Shown: in pieces, positions 1 through 11,750 of the stretch | Position numbering within the stretch: position 1 is the first letter of the stretch | How the letters are laid out: each line of letters starts with the position of its first letter | Origin: Euphorbia lathyris | Taxonomy: Eukaryota > Streptophyta > Magnoliopsida > Malpighiales > Euphorbiaceae | Assembly: GCF_963576675.1 (NCBI RefSeq) | Contig: NC_088914.1 | Span: 83,450,441-83,514,440, forward strand | Length of the DNA stretch: 64,000 nucleotides | Direction: 5' to 3' | The notes under the pieces: model-generated | What the model saw: only the letters and a program-made list of their open reading frames with translations | What the model was told of the DNA's origin: nothing | The model's database searches: none | Translations under genes and position numbers: made by a program

Positions 1-66
1 TTCCTTGGATTCGGCTCGAAAGCTCGTGAGCAGGCTCGCGAGTTTTTTTTTTTTATTAATATTACA

Positions 67-485
67 GGGAGAAGTACAAAAATAAACTATGTAGTTTGGG
101 TCATTTTCAAACATAAACTATGTGGTTTAAAAATTTGCAAATTGGTACCTTATGGTTCATTCGGTTAGCAAAGGCTGTCCAAACTGATTAACGGGGTTAA
201 AAAAAAGTCAAAAGTCAAATAGATAGGGAGAGTGAGTGTGTTTAGAGAGAGAATGAAAATAAATTAAAAAGAGATGTGAGAGAATGAAGAGATGGTGAAT
301 TTTGTTTTTGTTTTGGGATTTGTTTGTGATAAGTAAATAATAAGGGGGTTAATTTATAAAATAAATAAATATAAAGATCAAAATAGCTCTTTACCATTTG
401 ACTTTTGACATTTTTTTAAGACCGTTAGTAAGTTTGAAAATGTTTGAAAATGACTTAAATCATATGTTTATTTTTGTACTTTTCC
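67..485. mobile_element. MITE-like element with imperfect terminal inverted repeats
   Basis: The left end reads ggagaagtacaaaaataaac and the right end, reverse complemented, reads ggaaaagtacaaaaataaac. Both continue with related sequence (a cattttcaaac block) for about 50 bases. A second internal match pairs the 'gttagcaaa' region near 165 with sequence near 420. No protein is encoded. I could not fix a clean target duplication, so the family is uncertain. A MULE-type MITE is the best guess because the same aagtacaaaa motif opens the element at 43929. Confidence 0.5.
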
Positions 486-528
486 ATGTATATATATGGG
501 GGCCTTCTCAATAGAGATTGTTAAATTA

Positions 529-1046
529 TGGGTAAATTACACACATGGCCACTGAACTTTACCCATTTTTACATTATAGCCACTGAACTTTATTTCTTCC
601 CGGTATGACCACTAAACTTTACACTTTTTTAACACCGGTGGCCACTCAACGCCTCAAAACGACCGTTGACGGCTAAAAGTAAAAAATTCAAAGCGTTAAT
701 AATATTCTAAGGAACTTTAATTCTTGAAAATTTTCGTTTTGAGGTCATTTAGATGTTGTTTGGTTAGGAGAGAAAGTGAATTTTTAGAGAGAGAAAGCTC
801 CAAAAAAAATATAATTTTCGAAAATAAAAAATGTGGTTTCATGCTAAATATCATTCTGAACAACTTTAATTCTTGAATATTTTTATTTTGAGGTCGTTAA
901 CGGTTATTTTGAGAAGTTAGTTGAAATTGAGTGGCCACCGGTATTAAAAAGTGTAAAGTTCAGTGGCCATACTGGGAAGAAATGAAGTTCAGTGGCCATA
1001 ATGTGAAAATGGATAAAGTTCAGTGACTACGGATGTAATTTACCCA
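529..1046. mobile_element. MULE-type MITE with long inverted repeats
   Basis: The ends are tgggtaaattac and its exact complement gtaatttaccca. The inverted repeat extends about 115 bases on each side and contains a repeated 'ggccactgaactt' block (three copies on the left, mirrored on the right). The flanks show an 8-bp direct repeat, ttaaatta, at 521-528 and 1047-1054; a 9-bp reading is possible with a one-base shift. Long TIRs and an 8-9 bp target duplication fit a Mutator-like nonautonomous element. Nothing is encoded inside. Confidence 0.75.
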
Positions 1047-1054
1047 TTAAATTA

Positions 1055-2638
1055 TATCTAGAGTGTTTAATAACCATTAGATCAAAATCTAATGGTATAG
1101 ATTTAAATTTGTTATTTAATGTTATAAAACGACTACATCTTGACATGACAGTCACTTATAATTTAATTAAATAATAAAAAAACAAATAAAAGTTCCTCCA
1201 AATCAAGAAGCCATTTCTCTCTCCCTCGTGTCATACCCATCTTTTTCTATTTTTTTTTTGTCTTCTTCTTCTTTCTTCCTATGAAGGAAGCTGTGGTCGG
1301 AACGCATCACAGAACGCTTTGTGAATAGTCCTCTCTGTTTAATACCGATACCTGTCAGATTCCATAACTAATGAATCTCTTTCTTTTTCAACCATGGTAA
1401 ACGAAGATGAAGCTTCATCTATTTTTTTGAACTGTCTTTAAAATTTAATTTCAAATTCTGAAGCTCAACAGTCTGACTATGGAGAAGGATAAGAAAAGAA
1501 GACACAAAAAAAGAAAAGAGACGGAGAAGAGAAGCATTGCGAATTATTTTTTATTATATTATATTTGTACAGAGAAGTGTTGTTGAATAATGAAGCTAAA
1601 TAAAACAAAATAATAAAGTAAAGATCGAATACAAAGATTTGTTAACGAAGTTCGACAGTTTTTAATTGCCTACGTCTCCGGGAGCGATGAATCGTTCCGC
1701 TCGATGCGCTCCGCTCTGCTCTGGGATAAGCCCCTTGGATATTAGGAGCCATATCCAACAAGTGTGAAATCTGTTTAATTGCCTTTTAAACTGTTTTTAT
1801 TTTACGTTTTCTTTTAATTTCTATATTTGTTAAGAATTATTTCTATTGTTATGTGTAGGTATTTTTTTGTTTTTTTTGTTTTCAATTGTTTATATTTATA
1901 TATTCTAATATTAATTCCCATTGCCTAAAAAAATGATAGAATTCACTGTTTTTGTAAGGAATCTCTATTTTTTTTAGTAATACTAGTTTTTTAGTTTTTA
2001 TTTATTTATTTATTTTGTATTTGAATAGAAGTCAATTTGATCCTAATGTTTTTAAAAAACACGGATTTGATTCTAACATATAAAATGATATAAATTTACT
2101 CTTAATGCTTTCAATTAATATGAATTTTATCCATACGTTAGCGAAAATTTAAAAATGTTGTTTGACTATTTAATTATCATACCAAATCTTTTAATTATCA
2201 ATTATGTTTTAAAATATTTAATTTGTTTGTATTTTTTTGATTATGTGTGCGTATTTCTACCTTTTAATTATTAAAGATATTTAATTATTCTATATTTTAG
2301 CTCTAAGTAATTACTAGTTAAAACATAGTTTGAACAAAATTTTCAGACCAACTTTTGTGTATAAACACATTTTTATTAGGAAACAAAGTCTTGAATCCTT
2401 ATTGAAAAAACAATTCATACAATAAAACCCCTCCGAACTTTGACCTCCGGCTCCGCCACTATAGTGGGATGTGAATTTTCAATGAAAATTATGAATTTTG
2501 TGACCTTTTTCCTCTGTATTTGACGGTTTCTATCTTTTGGCGGTTTCATCATTTCCTCAATTTAATTTCATGTTTTGTGGAATTGTTGCAATTTTGTGTC
2601 AATTTGTCTTCTAATAAATATAATGGTGATGAGTGATC
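1055..2638. other. Intergenic AT-rich DNA without a recognisable gene
   Basis: No open frame with coding character is visible on either strand. The stretch 1622-1760 is richer in GC and has a 'gaagttcgacagtttt...cctacgtctccggg' pattern, reminiscent of sequence often seen in plant LTRs, but no LTR ends are visible. The rest is T-rich and A-rich low-complexity DNA. Confidence 0.5.
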
Positions 2639-2641
2639 TTA

Positions 2642-3088
2642 GAGCATCTCCAATGGAAGTTGCTCCATAGAGTGCCAAAAATTAACATATCATACTAAAA
2701 TATAATATTTTATTAATTTAGTAGTCCACATCACTCTTGACAACTTTTATTTAAAAATGCTTCAATAGTAAGCAATTTTAAAAGTTGCCACAATGATCCC
2801 ACAATTCATTACTTAATATATAATTTATTTAATTATAAATATTGTTAACCAATAGTGAAATGAGAGAGAAAATCATCAAAAATATGAACCAATAGTATTT
2901 AAGTAAATCAATTTTTTTATATTAAAAAATGTTTGGCAACCTTGAAGCAAGATTGCAAAAAATTGATAACCTTTTAGCCACTTTTTTAACACTCATCATC
3001 ACTTCAATAGTTAACACCCTTTAAAAGTTGTCAAACTAAATGTCACATTAGTTGGTACTCTTTTGCACACCCTCTATTGGAGATGCTC
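2642..3088. mobile_element. PIF/Harbinger (Tourist-like) MITE
   Basis: The left terminus gagcatctccaatgg is mirrored on the right by ctattggagatgctc. The element is flanked by the trinucleotide TTA on both sides (2639-2641 and 3089-3091), the usual target duplication of PIF/Harbinger transposons. The 447-bp interior is AT-rich and noncoding, with further inverted similarity (tgccaaaaatt, aaagttgcca). The family call rests on TIR sequence plus target site; no transposase is present. Confidence 0.8.
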
Positions 3089-3235
3089 TTAGAGTTTGCT
3101 CTTTGATCTTAGAATTTGTGGGACGGAGTAATTAGTTCTTTGTATGGGGAAGATGAGGTTTTAGGGTAGGGTTGATTCATTTAATTAACTCTCCAATGAT
3201 TTTATCAAAGAAAAAAAAAATTACTCTCCAATATT

Positions 3236-3327
3236 TAAAGTGTTATTTTTCTTAACTTTGATTAAATTTTGATAGGGCAGGGCAGAGTTGTCTAAAGTGT
3301 TATTTTTCTTAACTTTGATTAAATTTT
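3236..3327. repeat. Short tandem duplication
   Basis: A 35-base unit (taaagtgttatttttctt followed by aactttgattaaatttt) occurs at 3236-3270 and again at 3293-3327, separated by a small GC-richer spacer. Confidence 0.7.
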
Positions 3328-3394
3328 AAAAGGGGCATATGTTGTATTAAGCCTTGAAGGAATGATCACATTAACATGAAAACTCAAGTCTTCC

Positions 3395-4443
3395 ATTAGT
3401 CTAGAAATTATCATTATAACAATAATAATAAAAATTACAACTTCAACATAATATTTAAAATTCCCTATATTTCTACCGACGTCGTTATGCTAATTTAGGA
3501 TTTTGCATTATGTCAAAGGTGATCCATGAAAAGGGTTGTTCTTTCCAACAAATGGTCCTAATCAACTCCGAACCTTTTCAGATACAGACTGTGCGACTTG
3601 TGTTGATACTAGAAGGTCCACCACTAGTTATGGTGTGTTTTTTGGCAATTCTATAATCTCCTGGAAGAGTAAAAAAAGTCTCCAGCTCATCAACTAAGGT
3701 TGAGTATCGAGCAATGGCTACAGTCAATTCTATATTTTAGCGATGCATTAAAGATTGATCATAAGCAGCCAGTGCCATTATTCTATCATAATCAGTCGAC
3801 CTTATATCTTACTTCTAATTCAACATTTCATAGAGAGGACCAGACACATTGATCTTGATTGATATTTCGTGCTAGAAAAACTCTTTACAGGATTGATCAA
3901 GCCTCTCGGACTTTTAGGATTAGAAATAGCGCAAAACACATCGTTTTGCTCTAGACCAATACACACCGTTTTTTTGTTAAATGTGTATAACAGATAGTTT
4001 TAAGGTAAAAAGAGTATACGAAGAAGATACTTGATTAGTTGTAATTTACTTTCAATTTCTGGATTTTAGGCATCCTTCTTCCATTTTGTGTATAACGGAG
4101 TAATATGAATGATGTGTCAAATTTCGTTATCGAAGCCTAAATTGGTACTCTTTTTTAAACGTTAAGCATATATTAGTGGTATTTTGTACGTTGAGTCTAA
4201 ATTGATACTTCCTCAAAAACCATAAACATATTTTGGTATCTTATTCCATAAAACTATACATGTTCTCTAAAAAAACGCTATTTGTTCCTATTTCAATTCA
4301 AGAATAACTAGTTTAATCTATTACAAAACATGATTCTATGTATTCTATGATTCTATTTTAATTTATTCGAGTCTTGCATTAGTCTAGAAATTATCATTAC
4401 AACAATAATAATAAAAATTACAACTTTAGCATGATATCTAAAA
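3395..4443. repeat. Pair of ~65-bp direct repeats about 1 kb apart
   Basis: The sequence beginning 'attagtctagaaattatcat' at about 3395-3460 recurs with few changes at about 4379-4443. The repeats bracket the decayed Copia RNase H fragment. They do not begin with TG or end with CA and are too short for ordinary LTRs, so their origin is unclear; duplication of local sequence is as likely as element ends. Confidence 0.55.
3570..3935 (+). pseudogene. Decayed Ty1/Copia RNase H fragment
   Basis: Reading plus-strand codons with frame changes gives DTDCATCVDTRRSTTSYGVF followed by SIISWKSKKS and then KQPVPLFYHNQSTLYLTSNS and FHREDQTH. This matches the conserved C-terminal RNase H block of plant Copia polyproteins (DADWAGC.DTRRST, SWKSKKQ, DNQSA, H.RTKHI). 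Several stops and at least one frameshift are present and no LTRs or upstream pol domains are attached. It is an old fragment unrelated to the two Sireviruses later in the window. Confidence 0.7.
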
Positions 4444-4870
4444 TGAGGTATCAATTCTTTCTTCCATTCCATATGTAATTCTCTTATAATTGGGAGTTCA
4501 CATTCAATCAATTCCATTACTTCTTCTTATTACATATCTTATTCAAGTAATTACAGTCCTAATCTACATACATGGTATACCCATATTGTAGAAGGAAACT
4601 ATTATAGATAGATAACGTTGTCTTTCCTAAAACAATTTGGAACAATTTTCTCGTTGCATTAATATTCCAACGAAGTAATAGTTGAATGTATATAGATTTA
4701 TTTAGTGCATACTCTACATGACTTGCAGATTTGAATTTATTCACAATTCGAGCCATTACAGTATAACTGTTCCACTAATTAAAGCATCAAATAAAATTAA
4801 TGAGTATGTATGTAGTATATATTAAAAGAAAATAATGTTTTCCATAATGTTTCAAAAAAAATGAAAAGTA
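4444..4870. other. Short intergenic stretch
   Basis: A 65-codon minus-strand open frame lies at 4559-4756 but matches nothing I recognise and has no supporting context. The stretch may include the 3' flank of the DUF295-like gene. Confidence 0.4.
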
Positions 4871-5865
4871 TTAAATTGGATGTGATCCATCGCTCACAAT
4901 CCAATGACATATAGAATTTTCAGCTGCTGGTGCATCCGGACAAGGTGCAATCTTCCAAAAGCTATAATCTTCTATATCGAAAACATTAACAACACTCTCA
5001 TCTGGTTTCAAAAAGTATACTGAATTCTTATGGGCTTCTTGTGTATTACAGGCAATAGCTATTTCTAATGAAATAAATATCGCTGAAGATCCGATATTCT
5101 GAGTCTCGATCCAGTTTCCTCCTTCTAAATCCAACTTAAATACCACAATATCATCTATTTGATCCTCGAAGGAGCTCATCTGACATACTAATAAGAGCTC
5201 ACCACATGATTCTACTAAATTTTGACACATCCTAATAGTCGAAAGTGAATGTGATTCATCAAAGCTCTACTCAAAGTATCCTCATTTATTGGTAACTGCT
5301 CAAACTGAATTTGAAACCATACAAATATAATGGCGGCATAACAATTACGTCCATTGTCTAATAAGTGACAGTAACCCTTTTCACCCAACATTGTAAATCC
5401 CCCAAACCGCTCTAACTCTTGCTGGATGAATTTGTCATCTTTAGGTTTGCAAAAGAAAATAATTTTATTTCTTTCATCGAAAAATATAACATAGCCATTT
5501 GAATCTGCTGGCGACAAATATAGATAGCTGGCTAATGAATCATCTTTTGGTAATGGTGGAAGCTGAATGATTTCTGAAGTAATAGGATTCAATAGGCAAT
5601 AATCTTTCAATACAACATCTTTCAGGACAAACCATCCATAGGAGCAGCTACTTATTTTTTTATTTTTCATCTCTGCTACCATTTTCTTATGATATATTTT
5701 TTTCGATGCATCATAATAGGTTATGCTGCTATTATCCGTAGCATCTTGAATAAGAAGCCAAGGGCACAACTGAGCATTTGCCTGATTGTTAATCCCTTCC
5801 TCTAATGTTTTCATCATATCTTCTTTCAAACTGCTTGTTAATGTATACACTACATCAATATACAT
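4871..5865 (-). pseudogene. DUF295 / KIB-type beta-propeller protein gene, frameshifted
   Basis: The minus strand carries two overlapping open frames (5865-5215 and 5230-4871) that together form one DUF295 (KIB1-4 beta-propeller) protein. The N-terminal part has PWLLIQ, a strand pattern ending CSYGWFVLKD and the block LLNPITSEIIQLPPLP. The C-terminal part has VESCGELLLV, VFKLDLEGGNWIETQNIGSSAIFIS, NSVYFL and a terminal HWIVSDG. This is the order seen in the family. The frames join at about 5240-5255 by a one-base shift (..SRAL then DESHSL..), so the copy looks recently broken unless the assembly has an error. No F-box is visible at the N-terminus; it could lie in an upstream exon, because a possible splice donor (ctggtaggt) lies near 5910. 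F-box/DUF295 proteins usually act in SCF ubiquitin ligases, but this copy without an F-box supports no functional claim. Confidence 0.65.
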
Positions 5866-8338
5866 TTTACAAATAATAATAATAAATAAATATAAATAAA
5901 TAACATTACCTACCAGATATATTTCAAGATTCAGGAGAGCGGAGCAGCTTCTGAGGAGAAAATAACATAATCAGTCAAAAACTATCCTCACAAGAAATAT
6001 TTATAATAATTGAAAAACCCTTCATTACACCATAATATTTCCAACACAAAAGAAATAAATAAATAAATAATATGACAAAGAACACTTCTATTATATGATA
6101 ATATACCTAACAATCATTAAAAATTTGCATTAATATCACAAATTAAGCGCTAAAAGCTAACATATCATTATTTTAAAATTCAAATTATTACAAAGTGATA
6201 TTCATTAAGACTAGTGAAAGGTAAAAGAAGTTCCCTGGAACATGAGCGGTCAAAAAAGAAAACCAAGATTACATGCCACTAAAAACTAGTGAAAGGTAAA
6301 AGAAAAACATAATGTGTTCTGTTAAAAAGAAAAGAAAAAAAACTTTGCCCACCTATGCTGTACAGAAACGAAAACGGAAATAGACATCAGGAAATGTTAT
6401 TTCTAAGAAAAACAAGATAGGAAACCGTAATGGAAACGGAAAAGAAACGGAAACAGACACGGAACGCGTAAACGCTTATGAAGAAGAGTTTCCGTGCAAC
6501 ATAGTTGCCCATTTGTAAACAACTTCCACTAAGCCAAACTTAAGGTTGTTCCGAACATACCCATCAAGGTCGACATGTCATCATCTCAACGGTCCCGGAC
6601 GAGTATGGTCCCGAACCATTGTAAACTATGTGCATTAACAAAGACATGAATATATGAATGAGGTCAACAAAAAATGAATACTAAAGAATAGCCTTACTAT
6701 CTTGACCCTATCACCAAAATTTGACATGTACTTGAACTTGTAGGACCAAATCAACCAAGAGATCAAAACAAGCAAACCGAAAAACCCACACATCTCTATA
6801 AGAGAGTACTATTTATCTACAATACAAATGAGTTTCAGCCACAAAATTTCAAAATATAAATTCCCATTCCAACCAATCACAGACACTAAATAAACATTCT
6901 CTCAAACCCAATAAGAAAAGGCTTGGCAGCGACCAACTTAGGATATTGGAAGCAAGTTTCTGTGCCAACCAAAAGCTAAAACTAGAGTTGACATTTTAAC
7001 AAATACAAGAATAGGATAGTGATTGACATTTTAACACCTAAACTTTGTTCATTTGATTCCGTTTCTCATAAATCTCAGCACAAGGAGGATTACATAATGC
7101 CCATATCAGATGCAAATTCCAGGGAAGAAATGGGAACCCGTGAGAATTAATTCTTCAAGTTCTGATTTTTGTAACCTTACTTAATCCAAAAGATTACATA
7201 AAATAAGCAAAACAAATAGAGCACCGTCTATAAATGAAGGTTTCTCAAAAGAAAAACTTATACAAGAAAAAAAAATTTGGAGAAGATTTGACCAGAAAAT
7301 GTACCAGCGGCTGCAATGCAATGACTTTTACAGAAATGGGAAATGATCAATGCATAAGCCAATAGGCGTAATGCCAGAAATTAATCAACCATATGTATAC
7401 TAAAAACACAAAAAGAAAGATGGTAATGTTTAATACTATACAATGAGAGTTTTTAACTAGCTACAACAAACATTTTAAAAATATTGTAAGTAAAACCTGC
7501 AACCAACAAGAGAAATAACAATAACCAGTAGTACATTGAAATACATTGAGTAATCATCCTAATAGAAACAGATTTTGGTTTCTTCTACATTTAATACTAA
7601 ACCAAGCCATAGACAATAATTCTGAAAGATAACATCAAGCAAATAACATATTACTCATTGCAGCTAGTTGCTTTGAAACAACATAATTGGCTGACTCATT
7701 AGCCAAAGTTACTCTTTTTTTAATTGGTAACTAAGGATTTACTTGGCTAATTCTATCTAATTTACGTCTCTCTTTTTCAAGAATCAATTGAAACCTAGAG
7801 AACTCAGAGGGAAATAGGTTCAATTAATCCAAAAGAGACTCGAGAAAGAAAAGGAAGCAAACAGAAGTAGATTGATACAACAACTACCCACAGAAGTACC
7901 AACAGACAACTCAGGCAGCTACATACTTTGTTCCCATTCGTTTGGTCGAGAGAGCAAGCAAACAAGAATTCCCAACCTGGGAAACATATCGCTATTCTTT
8001 TCTCTAAACTAAACTAACCCACAGAATTCCAATCGTTCAATTCTTTTCTTTAAACCCCAAACCCTAGATTAAGGGGAAATCTTTAAAGTTCAGAGATAAG
8101 GACATAATTCAATCAGTAAATTGATCAGGACACATATTGTCACTTTAAAATGTAGAATTTTGCAAGTTTTAGTTATGTTTTATGAATAAAAGTAAGCTTT
8201 TCAAGAGTTCCATTCACAGTTCATACTTCAAATACAAAAAAATTGAGGCTGAACATTTTCCATCTATAAAATATATATGAATTTATTTGATAGAACCATA
8301 TATGTATAGCAACTAGGAAATGGTAAAGTGCATTATCT
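5866..8338. other. Noncoding region upstream of the DUF295-like gene
   Basis: No credible open frame is visible. A block of repeated 'ggaaacgg' type units lies at 6370-6470. The stretch 7960-8100 (with accccaaaccctaga) resembles a plant 5' untranslated or promoter region, but no gene follows from it. I see no transposon ends in this interval. Confidence 0.4.
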
Positions 8339-8340
8339 TT

Positions 8341-8420
8341 GCGGTTAAGGTTGGCTTGAGTGGTAAGGACCTCAAGTATTGCTTAAGTGGATATCTCGAG
8401 TTCGAGACCTAATGTATGCA
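8341..8420 (+). mobile_element. SINE head (tRNA-derived) fragment
   Basis: A box A-like motif (tggcttgagtgg, 8352-8363) and a box B (gttcgagac, 8400-8408) are spaced as in a tRNA-derived RNA polymerase III promoter. The fragment stops exactly where the CACTA terminus begins at 8421. It may therefore be a SINE split by that insertion, but the flank beyond 28504 does not obviously continue it. Confidence 0.45.
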
Positions 8421-8429
8421 CACTACACC

Positions 8430-8960
8430 ATAGAATGCCAATTGCAACGATGCTGATTCGTTGTATTTGGCACCCAAAACTGTTGCAATATGTCCAAAAA
8501 GTGGCTAAGGCAACGATTTTGGTCAATATATTTTCGTTGGTTAATTCACGGTTGCTTTTTCTCTCAAAGGCAACGAAAATCTTCTCAAATGCAACAACGA
8601 AAATATCGTTGCTTTTGTTTTCAGACAAGTGCAACGATCGGAGATTACATTTAAAAGGCAACGAAAATGAATCCAATAGCAACGATTTCACATTTATTAA
8701 TCGTTGCAGATAAATGATAGGCAACACTATTTCAGATAAAAAGCAACGATTTTAGTTTACAAATGCAACGAATTTTAGAGTATAAACAACCATATTTTAG
8801 TTTACAAATGCAACGATGTTTAGAATATAGGCAACGATGTTTTCTTTTAGAATTGTAACGATGTTTAGAGAAGAAGGCAACGATGTTGTAACAGAAAGGC
8901 AACAATGTTTGCAATCTAACGCAACAATGATATTTATAATCCTTAGGCAACGCCTGTTTA
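8430..8960. repeat. Left subterminal GCAACGAT array of the CACTA element
   Basis: At least a dozen copies of gcaacgat, gcaacgaa or close variants occur in both orientations, irregularly spaced at about 15-50 bases. In CACTA elements such subterminal repeats bind the element-encoded DNA-binding protein. Several apparent open frames here are by-products of the repeats. Confidence 0.75.
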
Positions 8961-9104
8961 AATAAACATTCAAAAGTAACAATCCAAAAGTACCTAAACA
9001 TTAGCATCCAACTTCCAAAAGTACCTAAAAGTTAACATCCAAAATCCAAAAGTACTATCACAAGCATAAATAAACAAGTCTTCACGTGCATCTGAATGGA
9101 CTGA

Positions 9105-10509
9105 GTTGAAACACCTTTCCATAAGATTTTGATTTGACAAAATCATCCATGATTAAGAAACAATTAAATTTATGTGCTTTATTTTAATTTTACTAATCCG
9201 TTTGTTCAATGTTGAGTATAAATATAAATAAAAGATAAATATAAAAAGTAAGACAGGAAGAGGTCAGCATAGAAGCCTAAAGTATCAAGCTGAGTGGAAT
9301 CAAACTTAGCATCAAAAGACAAAGACATACACGCCCACAACAACTGTCTCACGAAGCTGAGCTGACTAAACTTATACTCAGATTGGAAAATGCAAATGAC
9401 AAGGTTCTACGAAGTAGAAGCTGAGTGATTCTTCAGGACAGCATGAAAAAGTCGTTAGCTAAAAGACAATGATTACCGCCTCCCTGTACCAATAATTGAA
9501 TCCTTGGAAATACGCAGAAGACACATTCCGAGATGTATGGGTCAATGGATTATTGGTGAAGGACAACTGACACAAAAAGACAAGCCAGACGCAAGAGGAC
9601 AAGCCTGACGTCTGAAGAAATGCAGAGGAAGGGAATGGCCGGAACAGTCTGAAGCTGACCAGAATCTGTCCCCTAAAAGAGCCGTTTTAACCTTAACGGC
9701 TACATCATTTCAAAATGATCCGATCCCAGATTTTCTCCTATATAAGGACAATCAAAATTCTTGGATCATTGCCAGATTACAAAGAGAAAAATACAAGAGA
9801 GAAAAGATACAAAAGCACTCAGTTACAAAAATAGATCTTACACCCATCTTTCATTCTTTGTGTAAATGCTAGAGTGATTACTTGTAATCTTCTAAAGTGT
9901 TCTTTATTTGAAAAGGAACAAGTGTTTATCAATTGTAAAATTGAGAGTGCTGTGCTGAGTGTTTGGCTGTAAACATTCAGTGGTAGAGAAATCTAGGTGC
10001 TGGGTTGTAGCACTTAGTAGGAGTTGAGTAGACGAATAGAGGAAGGTACTCTTGCATATTCAACTGCCTTATAATTGGTTTGTGCTCTACCTTTAAAGAG
10101 CTCATTATTGGATTCTAAAAGCCCGGCGGACTCTAGGGACTGGACGTAGGCGGAGAGGCCAAACCAGGATAAGTGATACTAAGTAATCTCTAAACTCTCT
10201 CTCAATATATATATGTGTATGTGTTGTATGTGAAATTTACTCAGCATATAAAATTGTTTAAAGTTGACTCTGAGTAATTTCAAGTGCTGAGTTAGAAGCT
10301 GACCTCCAAGAGTGTCAATATCTAACTTATAAATAAAACAGCTTTAGTCAATATCCGTCCAAAGCTGTCTTATAGCATATCTGGCCAAGCTGACCAAAAG
10401 CTGAGCTGACCAACTTGCAAAATAACTAAGTCAGCATACAATTAAACGAAAAAAATTATATTAGTTCCTAACCCCCCCCCCCCTTGGAACTAATCACACG
10501 GGACCAACA
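9105..10509 (+). repeat. 5' LTR of element 1
   Basis: It runs from gttgaaacacctttcc to gggaccaaca and ends just before the primer-binding site. A TATA box (tatataag, 9739-9746) should set the RNA start about 30 bases downstream. A run of 12 C lies at 10472-10483 near the end; the 3' LTR has a G-interrupted shorter run there. Confidence 0.85.
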
Positions 10510-10511
10510 AG

Positions 10512-10524
10512 TGGTATCAGAGCC
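10512..10524 (+). other. Primer-binding site of element 1 (initiator tRNA-Met)
   Basis: The sequence tggtatcagagcc starts two bases after the 5' LTR and is complementary to the 3' end of plant initiator tRNA-Met, the usual primer for Copia elements. Confidence 0.85.
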
Positions 10525-10570
10525 TAAGCTCTCTACTCAAAGATATAACTATCTTGAGCGGATCTCATAA

Positions 10571-11744
10571 ATGGGTGAGAACAACACTCGTTTCCTTCCA
10601 GGGAACCAAACAACACAGATACTCCCTGAGGGATTATCAATCACTAGGCCTCCCCTATTCTTTGGATCCAATTATACATTCTGGAAGAATAGGATGAAAA
10701 ACTTTATTCAAGCCACAAACATGAGTGCATGGCTTGCAATTGTTTAAGGTCCACATGTGCCATATAAAACTGTTGACAATGAAAAAATTGTTAAGAAGGC
10801 CATACAAAAAGGGTGACAGATACAAAGCTGAGTCCAGTGACAAATATAAGAAGGACAGCTCCAAGTCCGTCACATGTTTTGAGTGCCACCAAACTGGGCA
10901 CATCAAGTCAAGCTGCCCAAACCTAAAAAGAGATAAAAAGGGAAACAAGAAGGCAATGGTAGCAACATGGAGTGACAGTGATGAGTCAACATCATCCGAA
11001 GCTGATGCAAATGAAACGGCAAACATATGCTTCATGGCCGATGATGCTGATCACTCTCAATCTGAGCAAGCTGACCTCTCTGATGAAACTGACCAGGAGG
11101 AACACAACAATGAGGTAACATCCCTACTCTTGCTTAGAAACGAAATGGTAAATGCCTTGAGTGATTTATACACACTAACTAAAAAGTGTAACAAGAAAAT
11201 CAAATCACTCAGCAGGCGGTGTGACGAGATTGAAGAGGTCAAGCTGAGTGACCTCGGATATCTCCTCCAAGACAATGCAGATTTACATAACAATATTCAA
11301 ATAATGCATAAGTCTGTCGCGGAGGTCCAATCTGAGTCAAAGAAACTTAGAAAGGATGTTACAACCTTACAGAGTCAAATAAAAGGCTTGAATAGAAATA
11401 AACCCCATGTTGAGTATACAAGTACTAGCCAGCATAAGCAGTTCACTCAATGTGAATGTTGTGGAAAAAGGGGGCACACAAAAGAAGTGTGTTGGCATAA
11501 CAAGCGAGTCGTCCAATGTGACTTCTGCGGAAGAAAAGGACATTCCACAAAGATATGCTGGCATGCTCAACACAACAATGCTGACTGCACTCAGTATAAC
11601 CCTCAAAGGGTAAAATTTTGTGACTTCTGTGGTAAGCCAGGCCACACTATAAAAGTATGTCATCAAAAATTAAAGTATGATTTTGCACCTATTTACACTA
11701 ACAAGAAAGGACCCAAAAAGAATTGGGTACCTAAAAATGAATAG
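10571..11744 (+). pseudogene. gag of element 1, internally deleted
   Basis: The normal start is at 10571 (MGENNTRFLPG, as in the second Sirevirus). The frame meets a TAA at 10745-10747. The sequence then jumps, by a deletion of roughly a kilobase relative to the second copy, to the basic region before the zinc knuckles. The remaining frame (10725-11744) has one canonical CCHC knuckle (CFECHQTGHIKSSCP) and three further ones (CECCGKRGHTKEVC, CDFCGRKGHSTKIC, CDFCGKPGHTIKVC), with a coiled-coil-like stretch between. The capsid-like middle is missing, so no functional Gag can be made. An in-frame TAG separates it from pol. Confidence 0.85.
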
Positions 11745-11750
11745 TTTCAA

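Noticed and set aside
3395..4443. The 65-base direct repeats as LTRs of a small retroelement
   Set aside because: No TG...CA termini, primer site or target duplication can be seen.
8430..8960. CRISPR-like array
   Set aside because: The repeats are only 8 bases, irregularly spaced and in both orientations; this is a plant CACTA subterminal array.
8383..9007. Overlapping open frames of 61-114 codons on both strands
   Set aside because: They run through the GCAACGAT subterminal array of the CACTA element and have repetitive composition; no domain is recognisable.
10472..10483. 12-base C run as a functional signal
   Set aside because: The same LTR position has a shorter, G-interrupted run in the 3' copy and 6-7 C in element 2; homopolymer variation or sequencing error is enough.
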